Source: Klenkia taihuensis
Lineage (GTDB): Bacteria; Actinomycetota; Actinomycetes; Mycobacteriales; Geodermatophilaceae
Direction: 5' to 3'
Length of the DNA stretch: 64,000 bases
Assembly: GCF_900112525.1 (NCBI RefSeq)
Contig: NZ_FOMD01000001.1
Span: 372,001 to 436,000 of the forward strand
In this document: positions 56,428 through 64,000 of the stretch, one piece after another
Layout: each line of letters begins with the position of its first letter
Numbering within the stretch: position 1 is the stretch's first letter
Notes under the pieces: generated by a model
What the model saw: the letters and a program-made list of their open reading frames with translations, nothing else
Told to the model about the DNA's origin: nothing
Databases searched by the model: none
Program-made: the position numbers and the translations under genes

Positions 56428-57105
56428 TCAGGCCGGGGCGTACGGCGTCTGCTCGATCTCGCCCATGCTGCAGACGGGGCCGAAGGTCCAGGCCACGGAG
56501 AGGCTGTCGGTCTCGTTCGGCGGGATGACGGTCAGCTCCGACGGGGTGGGCTCGCACTGGCCGGTGGTGGGCTCGGGGCCGGTGGCGACGACGGTCCAGT
56601 GCAGCTGGGCCGAGACGGAGTCGCCGGGCTGCAGGGTGGTGCGCCGGCCGCCCGAGCCGTCCTGCGCGGGCACCCGCTCCTGCGTGCTGGGGACGACGCT
56701 GCCGCCCGGGCCGACCAGGCCGATGCCGCCGTAGCCGTAGACGGTGCAGACCTCGCCGCCGGTGTTGGTCAGCGTGAGGGTGGCGTACCGGTTGCCGGCC
56801 GCGGCGTCGCCCTCGGACAGCGAGCCGGCCAGCTCGCTGGTGTGGCAGCGGTCGGGGTCGCCGGCGGCGGTGGGCTGCGGGTCGCCGGACTCCGGGGCGG
56901 CGGTGACCGCGGCCGCGCTGCTGCTGGTGGGCGCTGCGGCGGTGGTCGTCGCGGCCGGGGTGGAGGCCGGTGCGCTGCTGGCGGAGGTGCCGCTGCCGGT
57001 GGCGGCCGCGGCGTCCTCGGTGCCCCCGCTGAACGAGCACGCACTGGTGAGGACCCCGGCGGCGAGGAGAACGGGCAGGGCCAACCGCTTCGTCGAGTTC
57101 GTCAT
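56428..57105 (-). CDS. DUF4232 lipoprotein
   Basis: The 225-residue protein has a lipoprotein signal (LAAGVLTSAC, Cys23), a Ser/Thr/Ala-rich linker of about 60 residues and a DUF4232 domain (CHTSELAGSLSEGDAAAGNRYATLTLTNTGGEVCTVYGYGGI and terminal VCSMGEIEQTPYAPA). These extracytoplasmic beta-sandwich domains are common in Actinobacteria with no known function; two Cys pairs may form disulfides. ATG 57105; an ATG at 57114 is in frame. GTTGC-N5-GCAAC (57115-57129) is an inverted repeat at the start and may be an operator. Confidence 0.85.
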   Translation of the reverse strand: MTNSTKRLALPVLLAAGVLTSACSFSGGTEDAAAATGSGTSASSAPASTPAATTTAAAPTSSSAAAVTAAPESGDPQPTAAGDPDRCHTSELAGSLSEGDAAAGNRYATLTLTNTGGEVCTVYGYGGIGLVGPGGSVVPSTQERVPAQDGSGGRRTTLQPGDSVSAQLHWTVVATGPEPTTGQCEPTPSELTVIPPNETDSLSVAWTFGPVCSMGEIEQTPYAPA

Positions 57106-57193
57106 GACCACCATGTTGCCCCGTGCAACCACCGCTCTCACCTGCGCGGACGTCACCATCCGGGCGACCGGTGTCACGGATCGGTGACGTCCT

Positions 57194-57260
57194 GGCCCCG
57201 GACGCACGACGGCCCCGGACGCACGACGGCCCCGGACGCCAGCACGCGTCCGGGGCCGTC
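57194..57260. terminator. Terminator hairpin with triplicated left arm
   Basis: GGCCCCGGACGCACGAC is present at 57194-57210 and 57211-57227, with a third partial copy at 57228-57244. The arm GACGGCCCCGGACGC (57225-57239) pairs over 15 bp with GCGTCCGGGGCCGTC (57246-57260), loop 6. The hairpin lies after the stop of the minus-strand gene ending at 57273, and the extra copies could pair with the right arm too. Confidence 0.6.
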
Positions 57261-57272
57261 GGGATCAGGGGG

Positions 57273-57539
57273 TCAGCGACGGACGGCCCTGCGCCCGGTG
57301 ACCGACTCGGCGACACCGATCAGCAGCACCGCGGCGACGATGGCCACGATCGCGCCGAGGACGTTGAGCTCGGTGAAGCTGCCGGTGCCCAGCGCGGACG
57401 CGACGACGCCGCCGATCAGCGAGCCGACGACGCCGAGGCCGAGGGTCGCCAGGATCGAGAGGTTCTGCTTGCCGGGCTTGATCAGCCGGGCGACGGCGCC
57501 GACGACCAACCCGAAGACGAGGAAGCCGATGATGCCCAT
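57273..57539 (-). CDS. GlsB/YeaQ/YmgE family small membrane protein
   Basis: The 88-residue protein has three helices with the family pattern GIIGFLVFGLVVGAVARLIKPG, LATLGLGVVGSLIGGVVA and LGAIVAIVAAVLLIGVAE. These stress-induced inner-membrane proteins are wrongly called transglycosylase-associated; role unknown. ATG 57539 has GAGCGCACC-type weak ribosome site; an upstream GTG would add 11 residues. Confidence 0.88.
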   Translation of the reverse strand: MGIIGFLVFGLVVGAVARLIKPGKQNLSILATLGLGVVGSLIGGVVASALGTGSFTELNVLGAIVAIVAAVLLIGVAESVTGRRAVRR

Positions 57540-57737
57540 GGTGGTGCGCTCCTGACGTGTGGCGACCGCCATTCCTCGACGGCCGCGGGTGCACGCCTGC
57601 TACCCCGGTCGCGCGTGGTCCACACACCGTGGCCCGTCTCACCCGGGCGGGTCACCGGTGCACGGCCCGGTCAAGCGACGCGCTCCTGCTGTCGAACGTC
57701 TCTGCGAGGACCCGCCCGGGGTCCGTACGGAGGGACC

Positions 57738-59900
57738 ATGGAGCAGCACGGGGGAGGGCCGACGGCCCCGCAGGCGTCGCCGTGGCGCGTCCTGCTGACG
57801 TTGCTGGGCACCCTCGCCGTCATCGGCGTGGAGTTCGTGCTCCTCTTCGGCGTCTACGCCCGGTCCACCCCGGTCGCCGAGCAGCGCGCCGTCGTCGCCC
57901 AGGCCGTCGGGTCCGTCCAGGCCGGCGACACCGCCGAGCTGGCCGCCCTCGCCGGCCGGCTGTCCGCCGCCGGGGCCGACGACGCCCAGGCACAGGTGCT
58001 CCGCGACGCCGCCGACGCCGCTCCCGGCGCCGCCCTGTCCCAGGTCACCGCGCTGGCCGAGGACCTCGCCGACCACAGCGCCGCGCTCGACGTCCAGGCC
58101 GGGCTGGCCTACGCCGGCATGCTGGTCATCGCCTCGGTGGGCTGGATGGTCTGGTTCCGCCGCCTGGTCTCCCGGCACCGCCGGCTGCAGGCCGAGGTCA
58201 CCGAGCAGGCCGCCCTGGTCGCCAGCGAGGGCCGGCTGGCCAGCCTCGTGCGGCGCAGCGCCGACGTCATCGTCGTGCTCGGCACCGACGGCCGGGTCTC
58301 CTACGCCACCGACTCCGCCGCGGGCATGTTCGACGCCCCGGTCGCCGAGCTGCTGGGTTCCCGGCTGCACGAGCGCGTGCTGGGCGGGGACGCCGAGCCG
58401 CTGGTCGCCCTGCTGGACGCCCGGCCGGACGGCGACGCCGAGGTCGGCTTCCGGCTGGCCCGCCCCGACGGCCGCACCGTGCGGGTCGAGGGGACCTTCA
58501 CCAACCTGCTCGACGACCCCGGTGTCGGCGGCCTCGTGCTGACCCTGCGCGACGTCACCGCCCGGGTCGAGCTCGAGGGGCAGCTCACCCACCAGGCCCT
58601 GCACGACCCGCTCACCGGGCTGTCCAACCGCCGGCTGTTCGCCGACCGCCTGGACCACGCGCTGCGCCGCCGCGGCAACCGCGAGCTCACCGTCCTCCTG
58701 TGCGACCTCGACGACTTCAAGGACGTCAACGACCGGCTGGGCCACGCCGTCGGGGACCAGCTGCTGGTCGAGGTGGCCACCCGGCTGCGCACGGTGGCCC
58801 GCGAGGGCGACACCGTGGCCCGCCTCGGCGGCGACGAGTTCGCCCTGCTGCTGGAGGACACCGGCCTGGACGGCGCCCGCGAGGTGGCCGACCGGGTGCA
58901 CGAGTGGCTGGCCGCGCCGGTGCTCGTCGACGGGCACACCATCGCGGTGAGCGCCAGCGTCGGGCTGGCCGACGCCCCGGCCGAGGGGGTCACCGGCGAG
59001 GAGCTGCTGCAGCACGTCGACGTGGCGATGTACCTGGCCAAGGACGGCGGCAAGCACGGCACCGCGGTCTACGAGCCCTGCCTGCACTCCGCGGCGCTGG
59101 AGAGGTTGCAGCTGCGCGCCGACCTGGAGCGGGCGCTGGTCGAGGGCGAGCTGGTGCTGCACTTCCAGCCGACCATCACCCTCGCCGACGACGGCGCCGT
59201 CCCCACCGTCCACGGGTTCGAGGCGCTGGTGCGCTGGCAGCACCCCGAGCGCGGGCTGGTGCCCCCGGTGCACTTCGTGCCGCTGGCCGAGGAGTCGGGC
59301 CTGATCGTGCCGATGGGCACCTGGGTGCTGCAGGAGGCCTGCCGCGCCGCGGTGACCCTGCAGCTGCCGGGCCGCCCGCCGATCGCGATGTCGGTCAACG
59401 TGGCCGTCGCGCAGCTGACCGCCCCCGGGTTCGTCCAGCTGGTCGCCGACGCGCTGGCCGACAGCGGCCTGGCCCCGCAGCAGCTGGTCCTGGAGATCAC
59501 CGAGACCTCCCTGCTGGCCGGCGCCGACGTGGTCGCCCCGCTGCTCGGCCAGCTGCGCGCCACGGGCATCCGGATCGCCATCGACGACTTCGGCACCGGC
59601 TACAGCTCGTTGTCCTACCTGCGTGACCTGCCGGTCGACGTCCTCAAGGTGGACAAGTCCTTCGTCGACCACGTCGTCGGCGACGAGCAGGGCGCGTCCC
59701 TGGCTGAGGCGATCATCGCCATGGGCCAGTCGCTGCACCTGACCACCGTCGCGGAGGGCGTGGAGGGCCCCGAGCAGGCCGCCTGGCTGACCGCGGCCGG
59801 GGCGACCTACGGCCAGGGCTACCTGTGGTCCAAGCCCGTGCCGCTGGTGGAGGCCGCCGCGCTGCTGGCCCCGGCCCCGGGGGTCGCCGTCCAGGTGTGA
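57738..59900 (+). CDS. Membrane PAS-GGDEF-EAL protein (bifunctional c-di-GMP enzyme candidate)
   Basis: The 720-residue protein has two helices (about 18-40 and 118-138) framing an outer helical domain, a PAS at about 165-275, GGDEF at about 285-445 and EAL at about 455-705. The GGDEF site reads RLGGDEFALLL; the EAL keeps EALVRW, VNVAVAQL, EITETSLL, DDFGTGYSSLSYL, LKVDKSF and EGVEGPEQ. Both activities may be present. The I-site is lost (EGDT in place of RxxD). ATG 57738 with AGGGAC upstream. Ends with a short tail. It precedes the Asp23 operon by 59 bases. Confidence 0.9.
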   Translation: MEQHGGGPTAPQASPWRVLLTLLGTLAVIGVEFVLLFGVYARSTPVAEQRAVVAQAVGSVQAGDTAELAALAGRLSAAGADDAQAQVLRDAADAAPGAALSQVTALAEDLADHSAALDVQAGLAYAGMLVIASVGWMVWFRRLVSRHRRLQAEVTEQAALVASEGRLASLVRRSADVIVVLGTDGRVSYATDSAAGMFDAPVAELLGSRLHERVLGGDAEPLVALLDARPDGDAEVGFRLARPDGRTVRVEGTFTNLLDDPGVGGLVLTLRDVTARVELEGQLTHQALHDPLTGLSNRRLFADRLDHALRRRGNRELTVLLCDLDDFKDVNDRLGHAVGDQLLVEVATRLRTVAREGDTVARLGGDEFALLLEDTGLDGAREVADRVHEWLAAPVLVDGHTIAVSASVGLADAPAEGVTGEELLQHVDVAMYLAKDGGKHGTAVYEPCLHSAALERLQLRADLERALVEGELVLHFQPTITLADDGAVPTVHGFEALVRWQHPERGLVPPVHFVPLAEESGLIVPMGTWVLQEACRAAVTLQLPGRPPIAMSVNVAVAQLTAPGFVQLVADALADSGLAPQQLVLEITETSLLAGADVVAPLLGQLRATGIRIAIDDFGTGYSSLSYLRDLPVDVLKVDKSFVDHVVGDEQGASLAEAIIAMGQSLHLTTVAEGVEGPEQAAWLTAAGATYGQGYLWSKPVPLVEAAALLAPAPGVAVQV

Positions 59901-59959
59901 CCGCGGGCGGGGCGTGGCACGGTGGGTGGAGCGACTCCACCGACCGCGAAGGGACCGCG

Positions 59960-60409
59960 ATGACCGAGCCCAGCACGCCCGCCCCGGCCGCCACCTCCTC
60001 CACCGAGCTGGTCTCCAGCCAGGGGAGGACGACGATCGCCGACACCGTCGTCGCCAAGATCGCCGGGATGGCGGCCCGCGAGGTGCACGGCGTGCACCGG
60101 CTCGGCGGCGGCGCGGCCCGGGCGTTCGGGGCCATCCGGGAGCGGATCCCGGGCTCGGGCGGGCCGAACGTCAGCCAGGGCGTCTCGGTGGAGGTGGGCG
60201 AGACCCAGGCCGCCGTCGACATCGACGTGGTCGTCGAGTACGGCGTCGCGATCGCCGACGTGGCGGCCGGGATCCGGCGCAACGTGATCCAGAGCCTGCA
60301 GCAGATGACCGGCCTGCAGGTCGTCGAGGTCAACATCGCCGTCGACGACATCCACCTGCCCTCCGACGACACCGAGGACGCCGAGCCCGTGCCCAGCCGG
60401 GTCCGGTGA
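59960..60409 (+). CDS. Asp23/Gls24 family envelope stress protein
   Basis: The 149-residue protein has the Asp23 core: SSQGRTTIADTVVAKIAGMAAREVHGVHRLG, VEVGETQAAVDIDVVVEYGVAIADVAAGIRRNV and LQQMTGLQVVEVNIAVDDIHL. In Staphylococcus, Asp23 is a membrane-tethered protein needed for cell-wall homeostasis. It is the first of seven overlapping genes. ATG 59960 follows AGGGACC. A small hairpin (GGTGGAG-CGA-CTCCACC, 59925-59941) lies just upstream. Confidence 0.9.
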   Translation: MTEPSTPAPAATSSTELVSSQGRTTIADTVVAKIAGMAAREVHGVHRLGGGAARAFGAIRERIPGSGGPNVSQGVSVEVGETQAAVDIDVVVEYGVAIADVAAGIRRNVIQSLQQMTGLQVVEVNIAVDDIHLPSDDTEDAEPVPSRVR

Positions 60410-60732
60410 CCACGGCGGCCGCCGCCCTCGTCGCCGGCCTGGACCCGCGGGTCCTCGCCGCGGCGGTGCGGGCCTGCCCCGGCGTCGCCGGCCTGTCCGG
60501 CGGGCCGTTCGGCGGCGTCGGCACCTACCTGCCCGGTGAGCGGGTGACCGGCGTCGTCGTCCGCGAGACCGCCGTGGGCCCGCCGGACGTCGCGGTGCAC
60601 CTGGTCTGCCGGGCAGGGGTGCCGGTCGCCGAGGTGGCCGGCCAGGTGCGCAGCGCGCTGGCCACCGCGGCACCCGGGTCGCGGGTCGACGTGCGGGTCG
60701 AGGACGTCGACACCGGGGAGGACCGGCGGTGA
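60406..60732 (+). CDS. Hypothetical protein of the Asp23 operon
   Basis: The 108-residue protein resembles a shortened Asp23-like domain: LDPRVLAAAVRACPGVAGLSGGPFG, VTGVVVRETAVGPPDVAVHLVCRAGVPVAEVAGQVRSAL and VDVRVEDVD. No membrane helix. GTG 60406 overlaps the preceding stop. It may form heteromers with the two true Asp23 proteins of the operon; function unknown. Confidence 0.75.
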   Translation: MTTAAAALVAGLDPRVLAAAVRACPGVAGLSGGPFGGVGTYLPGERVTGVVVRETAVGPPDVAVHLVCRAGVPVAEVAGQVRSALATAAPGSRVDVRVEDVDTGEDRR

Positions 60733-60956
60733 CCCGGGACCGGGCGGCCGAGCGGGCCTTCGTCCGGGCGCACCACCCGGACGTCGGCGGCGACCCCGCG
60801 GTCTTCGTGGCCGGCCTCGCGGCGCTGCGGGCCGGCGCCACCGCCACCCCGGGGCCGGTCACCGTCGTCGCCACCCGGCGGACGGCCCCCGCCCGGTTGC
60901 TGCGCCGGCTGCGCCGGGCCCGCCGCGCCGCGCAGCGCTCCTCCCGTCTCGACTGA
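60729..60956 (+). CDS. Small protein with an HPD-containing J-domain-like segment
   Basis: A 75-residue protein with AFVRAHHPDVGGDPAVFVAGLAAL near its N-terminus, which looks like the HPD loop and helix of DnaJ, and a strongly basic C-terminus (RLLRRLRRARRAAQRSS). It is too short for a complete J-domain. GTG 60729 overlaps the previous stop. Found in the Asp23 operon; it could recruit DnaK to the envelope, which is speculative. Confidence 0.7.
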   Translation: MTRDRAAERAFVRAHHPDVGGDPAVFVAGLAALRAGATATPGPVTVVATRRTAPARLLRRLRRARRAAQRSSRLD

Positions 60957-60973
60957 CACCCCTGGAGATCCCC

Positions 60974-61168
60974 ATGCGTCCCAGCACGGTCGGCCTGCTC
61001 GTCGGGATGGTGCTCGGCCTCGCCGGCGCCTTCGGCGGGTTCGGTGCCTTCGTCCTCGTCGCCGTCCTCGCCGCGCTCGGCTTCGTCGCCGGCAAGGTGG
61101 TGGAGGGCCAGCTCGACCTGTCCTCCCTCCTCGGCCCCGGCGACCGCGGCCGCCGCCGCGACCGGTGA
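60974..61168 (+). CDS. DUF2273-like small membrane protein
   Basis: The 64-residue protein has one long or two short helices (TVGLLVGMVLGLAGAFGGFGA, FVLVAVLAALGFVAGKVVEGQ) and ends in an Arg-rich tail. DUF2273 proteins accompany Asp23 genes and are membrane anchors. ATG 60974 with GGAGA upstream. Confidence 0.82.
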   Translation: MRPSTVGLLVGMVLGLAGAFGGFGAFVLVAVLAALGFVAGKVVEGQLDLSSLLGPGDRGRRRDR

Positions 61169-61554
61169 CCGCACCGCCCGCGGCCGTCCCGCCGCTGCCC
61201 GAGCCGGAGCAGCGCGGGCGGACGACGATCGCCGACCGCGCGGTCGAGCGGGTGGCCGCCGCGGCCGCCGCCGAGGTGGACCTGGCCACCGGCAGCGCCC
61301 GGCGCGTGCTGGGCGTGCCGGTGAGCGCCGCCGACCTGCCCCGGGTGACCGCCCGGGTGCACGGCGACGAGGCCACCGTCGAGGTCGACCTGGCGGTCGC
61401 CTGGCCCGCGCCGGTGCGGCAGGTCGCCCGCCAGGTGCGCGCACGGGTGGTCGAGCAGCTCACCGGCCTGCTGGGCCTGCGCGACGTCCGGGTCGACGTC
61501 CGGGTCGGCGCGCTGGTCCCCGAGCGGGCCCCGGAGCAGCGGAGGGTGGTCTAG
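61165..61554 (+). CDS. Asp23/Gls24 family protein (second copy)
   Basis: The 129-residue protein has RGRTTIADRAVERVAAAAAAEV, VHGDEATVEVDLAVAWPAPVRQVARQV and LTGLLGLRDVRVDVRVGAL, an Asp23 domain with the same ends as the first. GTG 61165 overlaps the previous stop. It likely interacts with the membrane anchors encoded on either side. Confidence 0.87.
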   Translation: MTAPPAAVPPLPEPEQRGRTTIADRAVERVAAAAAAEVDLATGSARRVLGVPVSAADLPRVTARVHGDEATVEVDLAVAWPAPVRQVARQVRARVVEQLTGLLGLRDVRVDVRVGALVPERAPEQRRVV

Positions 61555-62085
61555 GTGCGCGGCGTGGACCGGGTGCTGGCCCTCGTGCTCGGCCTGGCCG
61601 GGCTGGGCGGCGGGGTGCTGCTGGCCGCCGAGGTGGTGCAGGCCCTGCTCGGCCGGCCGGGCCACCTGGTCGTGCCGTACGAGGGCGCGGCCCGCTGGCT
61701 GCGGGAGCAGACCTGGTCGGGGGCGTGGGTGCTGGCGGTCGGCGCCGGGCTCGCGGCGCTGGGCCTGCTGCTGCTCGCCGCGGAGCTCGCCCCCCGTCGC
61801 CGCACCCTGCTCGTCGTGGCGACCGAGGAGCCCGACGTGGTCACCGCGGTCACCCGCGGCGGCGTCGGCCGGGCGCTGGAGCAGGCGGTGGCCGCCGTGC
61901 CCGGCGTGGACGGCACCCGCTCCCGGGTCGGCCGGCGGACCGCGCGGCTCACCGTGCGCACCGCGCTCCGGGACAGCACGGAGCTGGAGGCGCAGGTGCG
62001 CGAGCGGGCAGCGGCGGCCCTGGCGGGCCTGGGCCTGGCCGCCGCGCCGGCGCTGGACGTCGACCTGCAGCGGGTGGCGGCGTGA
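61555..62085 (+). CDS. DUF6286-like membrane protein of the Asp23 operon
   Basis: The 176-residue protein has two helices (about 5-28 and 55-78) and a cytoplasmic domain with ATEEPDVVTAVTRGGVGRALEQAVAAVPGV, similar to the Asp23-like domain of AmaP. GTG 61555 starts the base after the previous stop. Likely a membrane anchor for the Asp23 proteins. Confidence 0.78.
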   Translation: MRGVDRVLALVLGLAGLGGGVLLAAEVVQALLGRPGHLVVPYEGAARWLREQTWSGAWVLAVGAGLAALGLLLLAAELAPRRRTLLVVATEEPDVVTAVTRGGVGRALEQAVAAVPGVDGTRSRVGRRTARLTVRTALRDSTELEAQVRERAAAALAGLGLAAAPALDVDLQRVAA

Positions 62086-62672
62086 GCGGGCCCGCGGCGC
62101 TGGCCCCGGCGACCCGCACGCCCGGCGCGGTCCGGGTCAACCGGGTGGTGCTCGCCGTGCTGGGCGCGGTGCTGCTCGCCGCCGGCGTGCTCGTCCTGCT
62201 GCTCGGCCTGGGTGCGCTCGGCGCCGACCGGGCCGACCGGGCCGTGCTGCCCGGCGGCGGGACCGCGGGGTGGGTGGCGCCGGTCGTGGGGGCCGGCGGG
62301 CTGGCGGTGGCCGGGCTCTCGGCCTGGTGGCTGGTGCTCCAGGCCCGCACCGACCGGCTGGCCCGCATCCGGCTGGAGGACGCCGACGGCGGCCGCACCG
62401 TGCTGGACGGCGCCGCGCTGACCCGGGTGGTCGAGGAGGAGGTCGAGGCGCTGCCGGGCGTGGCCCGCGCCTCGGCGCACCTGTCCGGCACGTCGGCGGC
62501 GCCGCGGCTGCACCTGCGGGTGCGGCTGGCCGGCCGCGCCGACCCCGGGGAGGTGCACCGCGCGGTCACCGGGGAGGTGCTGGCCAGGGCGCGGGAGGCC
62601 CTCGAGCTGGACCGCCTGCCGGCCCGGGTCGAGCTGGACCTGCCGCGCGCCACCGGACGGCCCCTGTCGTGA
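62082..62672 (+). CDS. AmaP-like Asp23 membrane anchor protein
   Basis: The 196-residue protein has two helices (about 20-45 and 65-88) and a cytoplasmic part (RTVLDGAALTRVVEEEVEALPGVARASAHLSG) like the AmaP alkaline-shock anchor. GTG 62082 overlaps the previous stop. It is the last gene of the operon; CCGGGATCCCGG (62679-62690) follows. Confidence 0.82.
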   Translation: MSGPAALAPATRTPGAVRVNRVVLAVLGAVLLAAGVLVLLLGLGALGADRADRAVLPGGGTAGWVAPVVGAGGLAVAGLSAWWLVLQARTDRLARIRLEDADGGRTVLDGAALTRVVEEEVEALPGVARASAHLSGTSAAPRLHLRVRLAGRADPGEVHRAVTGEVLARAREALELDRLPARVELDLPRATGRPLS

Positions 62673-62783
62673 ACCGGACCCCGGGATCCCGGAACACGGC
62701 CGACCGGTGACCTGCCGCTGTCGGGGGTGTGGGGCATGATCGGGTCAGCTCGCGGGACCCGGGGGCGGGGACGAGGGGGACGG

Positions 62784-64000
62784 GTGGCCGAGAAGACCGC
62801 GACCCTGTTCACCGCAGGGCTGGACGACGGCATCCGCGAGGTGGTGCTGGCCACCGACTGGGGGGCCACCCCGCTGGGCGAGGTGAGCACCTGGCCGGAG
62901 TCGCTGCGCGCCGCCGTCGGCATCTGCCTGAACAACCCGTTCCCCATGCTCGTCATGTGGGGCCCCGAGCTGGTCATGGTCTACAACGCCGGCTACGCCC
63001 CGATCCTCGGGGACAAGCACCCGTGGGCGATGGGCCGGCCGTGCGCGGAGGTGTGGGCCGAGCTCTGGCCGACCATCCGCGGCCGGCTGGACGGCGTGCT
63101 GGCGGGCACCGCCACCTACGACGTCGACCTGCCGCTGCTCATGCACCGGCACGGCTTCGACGAGGCCACCTGGTTCACCTTCGCCTACTCCCCGATCACC
63201 GACCCCGACGGCCGGGTGGTCGGGGTGCTGAACACCACCAGCGACACCACGGGCCGGGTGCTCGGCGCCCGCAGGCTGACCGCGCTGCAGGCCTTCGCCG
63301 AGGTCGGCGCGGCCCGGCACGGCGACACCGACCGCGCGGCGAACGCGGCGATGGCCGCGCTCACCCGCGCGCCCGACGACGTCCCGTTCGGCCTGGTCTA
63401 CCTGCTCGACCCCGACGGCCGGTCGGCGCACCTGGCGGCCACCACCTGGCAGTCCGGGCCGCCGCCGGCCCCGCTGGTGCCCCGGTTGCCCACCGGCGGC
63501 GTCGCCGACTGGGCGTGGGAGGCGATCACCACCGGCACCGTGCAGGTCACCGGGGGGCTCGCGGCCCGGCTGCCCGGGCTGGTGCCGCCGCGGCCCGACG
63601 CGCTCACCCCCGCCGACGTCGACCAGGCCGTCGCGCTGCCTTTGGTGGTGGCCGGCCAGTCCGCGCCGATCGGCGTGCTGGTCGTCGGCGTCGCCCCCCA
63701 GCTGCGGCTGGACGAGGACTACCTCTCCTTCCTGGAGCTGGTCGCCGGGCAGGTCGCTGCCGTGGTCACCGACGCGCAGGCCTACCAGGCCGAGCGCCGC
63801 CGGTCGGCCGAGCGCGCCGAGGCCGAGCGCGAGGTGGCCCGCGCCGCGGTCGAGGTGTCGGTGACGCTGCAGCGCTCCATCCTCGGCCCGGTCGAGCTGC
63901 CCGGGGGGTTCGCCGTCCGCTACGAGCCGGCCGCCCGCGCCCTCGAGGTGGGCGGCGACTGGTACGACGTGGTCGAGCTCGCCGACGAGGTGTTCGGCGT
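62784..64000 (+). CDS. PAS-GAF-PP2C phosphatase, C-terminal part beyond the window
   Basis: The first 405 residues are present. A PAS-like domain at about 30-165 (LNNPFPMLVMWGPELVMVYNAGYAPILGDKHPWAMG), a GAF domain at about 165-335, a short coiled coil (QAYQAERRRSAERAEAER) and the start of a SpoIIE phosphatase (VEVSVTLQRSILGPVELP, VGGDWYDVVEL at the end). The PAS is the type used in Geodermatophilaceae and Streptomyces phosphatases. GAGGGGGA lies 4-5 bases before GTG 62784. The catalytic domain itself is outside the window. Confidence 0.85.
   Translation, partial: MAEKTATLFTAGLDDGIREVVLATDWGATPLGEVSTWPESLRAAVGICLNNPFPMLVMWGPELVMVYNAGYAPILGDKHPWAMGRPCAEVWAELWPTIRGRLDGVLAGTATYDVDLPLLMHRHGFDEATWFTFAYSPITDPDGRVVGVLNTTSDTTGRVLGARRLTALQAFAEVGAARHGDTDRAANAAMAALTRAPDDVPFGLVYLLDPDGRSAHLAATTWQSGPPPAPLVPRLPTGGVADWAWEAITTGTVQVTGGLAARLPGLVPPRPDALTPADVDQAVALPLVVAGQSAPIGVLVVGVAPQLRLDEDYLSFLELVAGQVAAVVTDAQAYQAERRRSAERAEAEREVARAAVEVSVTLQRSILGPVELPGGFAVRYEPAARALEVGGDWYDVVELADEVFG

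Noticed and set aside
57194-57244. CRISPR-like tandem repeats
   Set aside because: Three 17-bp copies are contiguous without spacers and form part of a terminator; no cas genes are present.
1-64000. Mobile elements, prophage, tRNA or rRNA genes
   Set aside because: No transposase, integrase, phage structural gene, tRNA cloverleaf or rRNA sequence was seen; composition is uniform throughout.

Overview
This is a 64 kb chromosomal stretch of a very GC-rich actinobacterium. Genes are densely packed, GTG starts are common and stop/start overlaps (GTGA, ATGA) are frequent. The gene set fits soil or rock-surface Actinobacteria and most resembles Geodermatophilaceae (Blastococcus, Geodermatophilus, Modestobacter): an Eis-type acetyltransferase, DUF3097, a lone MftD-like oxidase, an Asp23/AmaP operon, many PP2C and c-di-GMP proteins, and DUF2382/PRC stress proteins. 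That placement is an inference from gene content. I see no insertion sequences, prophage genes, CRISPR arrays, rRNA or tRNA.

Layout. 1-4.3 kb: end of a RecQ-like helicase, a PIG-L deacetylase, then a molybdate regulator with modABC. 4.4-7 kb: a membrane c-di-GMP phosphodiesterase. 7-12.7 kb (minus): an ABC importer of the nickel/peptide class whose two permeases are fused, with a TSUP exporter, behind a leaderless promoter carrying a Zur-like box. 12.8-14.3 kb: a quinone reductase gene broken by an amber codon, divergent from its MarR regulator. 14.3-21.5 kb: phosphatidylserine decarboxylase, diguanylate cyclase, HpcH aldolase, DMT exporter, GntR regulator and a P1B-type metal ATPase. 21.6-29.1 kb: an HD hydrolase, mocA-like, moaE, a PP2C phosphatase, two CNNM/CorC proteins, moaD and moaA. 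29.2-40 kb: MFS, Eis-like, aldo/keto reductase, DUF3097, stress proteins, an orphan mftD, and a sulfotransferase with a beta-propeller partner.

40.3-43 kb: metNIQ preceded by a 23-residue leader peptide and a pair of competing hairpins, which looks like a sulfur-amino-acid attenuator. 44-54 kb: a soluble dual-GAF chemoreceptor-like protein, then coxD-like MoxR ATPase, coxE-like VWA protein and xdhC (accessory genes for a molybdenum hydroxylase), a large PP2C phosphatase, a MOSC protein and a fused AAA-VWA protein. 54-60 kb: a membrane protein, a two-component system with a likely self-operator, a DUF4232 lipoprotein, a GlsB-like protein and a GGDEF-EAL protein. 60-62.7 kb: a seven-gene Asp23/Gls24 envelope-stress operon. 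The window ends inside a third PP2C phosphatase.

Two themes tie the window together. First, molybdenum: uptake (modABC), cofactor synthesis (moaA, moaD, moaE), nucleotide transfer (mocA-like), sulfuration and insertion (xdhC, coxD, coxE) and a MOSC protein are spread over 50 kb, without any molybdoenzyme structural gene in view. The moaA and coxD loci share near-identical direct repeats spaced exactly 10 bp. Second, signalling: three c-di-GMP proteins and three PAS/GAF-PP2C phosphatases. Several genes have a TANNNT-like box 6-7 bases before the start codon, which suggests leaderless transcripts and helped choose starts.
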